DNA of 25,783 nucleotides from Flaviflagellibacter deserti (lineage in GTDB: Bacteria; Pseudomonadota; Alphaproteobacteria; Rhizobiales; Methylopilaceae), in the NCBI RefSeq assembly GCF_042652085.1, contig NZ_JBHSJF010000007.1, positions 1-25,783 of the forward strand, given 5' to 3'. Position numbers and translations under genes: made by a program. Positions 24,438 through 25,783 of the stretch are shown piece after piece. Position 1 is the first letter of the stretch. Every line of letters begins with the position of its first letter. Below the pieces are notes generated by a model. That model searched no databases and had not been told where the DNA came from. It was given only the letters and a program-made list of their open reading frames with translations.

Positions 24438-25781
24438 CTACTCGGCAGCCATCCCGACCCTGTAGTCTCGGCGGGTCGAGGTGCCGATACCGGTATAGCT
24501 GAAACCGAGCCGCTCGACATCGTCGCGGGCATAGATGTTGCGGAGATCGACCAGGATCGGCTTCGCCATCACCTCGCCGAGGCGGCGCAGATCAAGCGCG
24601 CGGAACTGGTTCCATTCGGTGACGATGACGAGGGCGTCGGCGCCTTCGGCGCAGTCGTACGGGCCCGTCGCATAGACCACGCTCGGATCGAGGAGGTGCT
24701 TTGCATGCGCCATGCCTTCGGGGTCATAGGCCTTCACCCTGGCGCCGAGATCCTGCAGGGCCTGAATGATGGCGAGCGACGGCGCATCGCGCATGTCGTC
24801 TGTATTCGGCTTGAAGGTCAGGCCAAGGATCGCGATCGTCTTGCCGCGGACATCGCCGCCACAGGCCGCCACGACCTTGCGCGCCATCGCCCGCTTCCGG
24901 GTGTCGTTGATCGCGACGGTGGCCTCGATCAGGCGGACCGGCGTGCCGGAATCCTGCGCGGTCTTGACCAGCGCAAGCGTGTCCTTCGGGAAGCAGGAGC
25001 CGCCGTAACCGGGACCCGCATGCAGGAACTTCGAGCCGATGCGGTTGTCGAGACCGATGCCGCGCGAGACTTCCTGGACGTTCGCGCCGACGCTTTCGCA
25101 GAGATCGGCGATCTCGTTGATGAAGGTGATCTTCATCGCGAGGAAGGCGTTGGCGGCGTATTTGATCAGTTCGGACGTGCGGCGCTGGGTGAAGAGAAGC
25201 GGCGCGCTGTTCAAGTAAAGCGGGCGATAGACCTCGCTCATGACGTCGCGGGCACGTTCGTCCTCAAGACCGACGACGATGCGGTCAGGTCGCTTGAAGT
25301 CGTCGATCGCCGCGCCTTCGCGCAGGAATTCCGGGTTCGAGACGACCGCGAAATCCGCGTTCGGCCGTTCCTGAAGGATGATGCGCTCGACCTCGTCGCC
25401 GGTGCCGACCGGCACCGTCGACTTCGTGACGACGACGGTGAAGCCCTGCATCGACCGGGCGATCTCGCGCGCGGCGGCGAAGACATAGGAGAGATCGGCG
25501 TGGCCGTCGCCGCGACGGGACGGCGTGCCGACCCCGATGAAGACGACGTCAGCCCAGGCGACCGGCTCCGCAAGCTCCGTCGAGAACGACAGGCGGCCCG
25601 CTTCGACATTGCTGGCGACGAGCTCGTCGAGACCCGGCTCAAAGATCGGAATCCGGCCCTCTTTCAGGGCCGCGATCTTGTCCGCCGCCTTGTCGACGCA
25701 GATCACATCATGGCCGAAATCGGCGAAACAGGCCCCGGAGACCAGGCCCACATAGCCCGAGCCAATCATCGCGATACGCAT
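24438..25781 (-). CDS. ugd: UDP-glucose 6-dehydrogenase
   Basis: A complete 447-residue enzyme oxidising UDP-glucose twice to UDP-glucuronate with NAD. The NAD-binding Rossmann motif GSGYVG is at residues 7-12, the NAD-contact block VVTKSTVPVGTGDEV is at 117-131, NPEFLREGAAIDDF spans 149-162, and the catalytic Cys263 lies in GPGYGGSCFPKDT. Lys207 in SELIKYAANAFLAMKI is also conserved. The length is normal for the family. The gene is noticeably richer in G and C than the EPS genes to its left, suggesting an older chromosomal gene. Its start codon is two bases from the window edge, so its promoter is not visible. It provides the donor for the GumK-like enzyme. Confidence 0.96.
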   Translation of the reverse strand: MRIAMIGSGYVGLVSGACFADFGHDVICVDKAADKIAALKEGRIPIFEPGLDELVASNVEAGRLSFSTELAEPVAWADVVFIGVGTPSRRGDGHADLSYVFAAAREIARSMQGFTVVVTKSTVPVGTGDEVERIILQERPNADFAVVSNPEFLREGAAIDDFKRPDRIVVGLEDERARDVMSEVYRPLYLNSAPLLFTQRRTSELIKYAANAFLAMKITFINEIADLCESVGANVQEVSRGIGLDNRIGSKFLHAGPGYGGSCFPKDTLALVKTAQDSGTPVRLIEATVAINDTRKRAMARKVVAACGGDVRGKTIAILGLTFKPNTDDMRDAPSLAIIQALQDLGARVKAYDPEGMAHAKHLLDPSVVYATGPYDCAEGADALVIVTEWNQFRALDLRRLGEVMAKPILVDLRNIYARDDVERLGFSYTGIGTSTRRDYRVGMAAE

Positions 25782-25783
25782 GG

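Noticed and set aside
1..25783. tRNA, rRNA, CRISPR arrays, transposases or integrases
   Set aside because: Looked for and not seen; no regular spaced repeats, no cloverleaf sequences and no transposase or recombinase motifs on either strand.

Overview
The window looks like part of an alphaproteobacterial chromosome, probably of the order Hyphomicrobiales, though the genus cannot be read from it. The reasons are an RHH_4-type ribbon-helix-helix protein, PrsD/PrsE-like type I secretion proteins, a BTLCP/LapG protease paired with a retention-module adhesin, and generally GC-rich codon use. Almost all of it concerns the cell surface: biofilm adhesin release on the left and exopolysaccharide (EPS) synthesis, processing and export on the right.

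Left block (1-7534): a Lap-type biofilm adhesin locus. The N-terminal 224 residues of a large adhesin run off the left edge (minus strand). They carry a LapG-type cleavage site (VAAG, residues 126-129). A divergent AT-rich intergenic region with a repeated inverted motif (TTAARCGCC) separates it from a periplasmic LapG-type cysteine protease (+). Facing lapG is a tightly packed minus-strand operon of TolC-like outer membrane factor, LapB-like ABC exporter, HlyD-like adaptor and a cytosolic RHH_4 + PAS-like protein. No LapD-type c-di-GMP receptor is visible; the RHH-PAS protein occupies the last operon position.

Middle block (7866-17063): an RTX-tailed GH5 glycanase (minus), a Wzx-type flippase (+), and a minus-strand operon running from polysaccharide pyruvyltransferase through a GT25 glycosyltransferase, a Sec-exported GH5 glycanase and a PrsD-like ABC protein to a PrsE-like adaptor. 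The second type I system probably exports the RTX glycanase. It has no outer membrane factor of its own and may share the TolC protein.

Right block (17121-25781): a GT2 glycosyltransferase (+), then a minus-strand operon of VanZ-like membrane protein, GumH-like mannosyltransferase, GumK-like glucuronosyltransferase, Wzz-type co-polymerase, GumM-like GT26 transferase and Wzy-like polymerase. The window ends with UDP-glucose 6-dehydrogenase, which makes the UDP-glucuronate that GumK needs. The set predicts a xanthan/acetan-like repeat (cellobiose-type backbone, Man-GlcA side chain, pyruvate ketal). The two GH5 enzymes, a family containing beta-1,4-glucanases, are plausible backbone cleavers. 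No GumD-type initiating transferase and no OPX/Wza (GumB) exporter lies in the window.

The most unusual protein is the Wzz-type co-polymerase (20047-21447). A region of about 190 residues, resembling the alpha-hairpin of HlyD/PrsE type I adaptors, sits inside the PCP fold. This suggests an EPS co-polymerase able to engage a TolC-like outer membrane channel, which would fit the absence of an OPX gene here.
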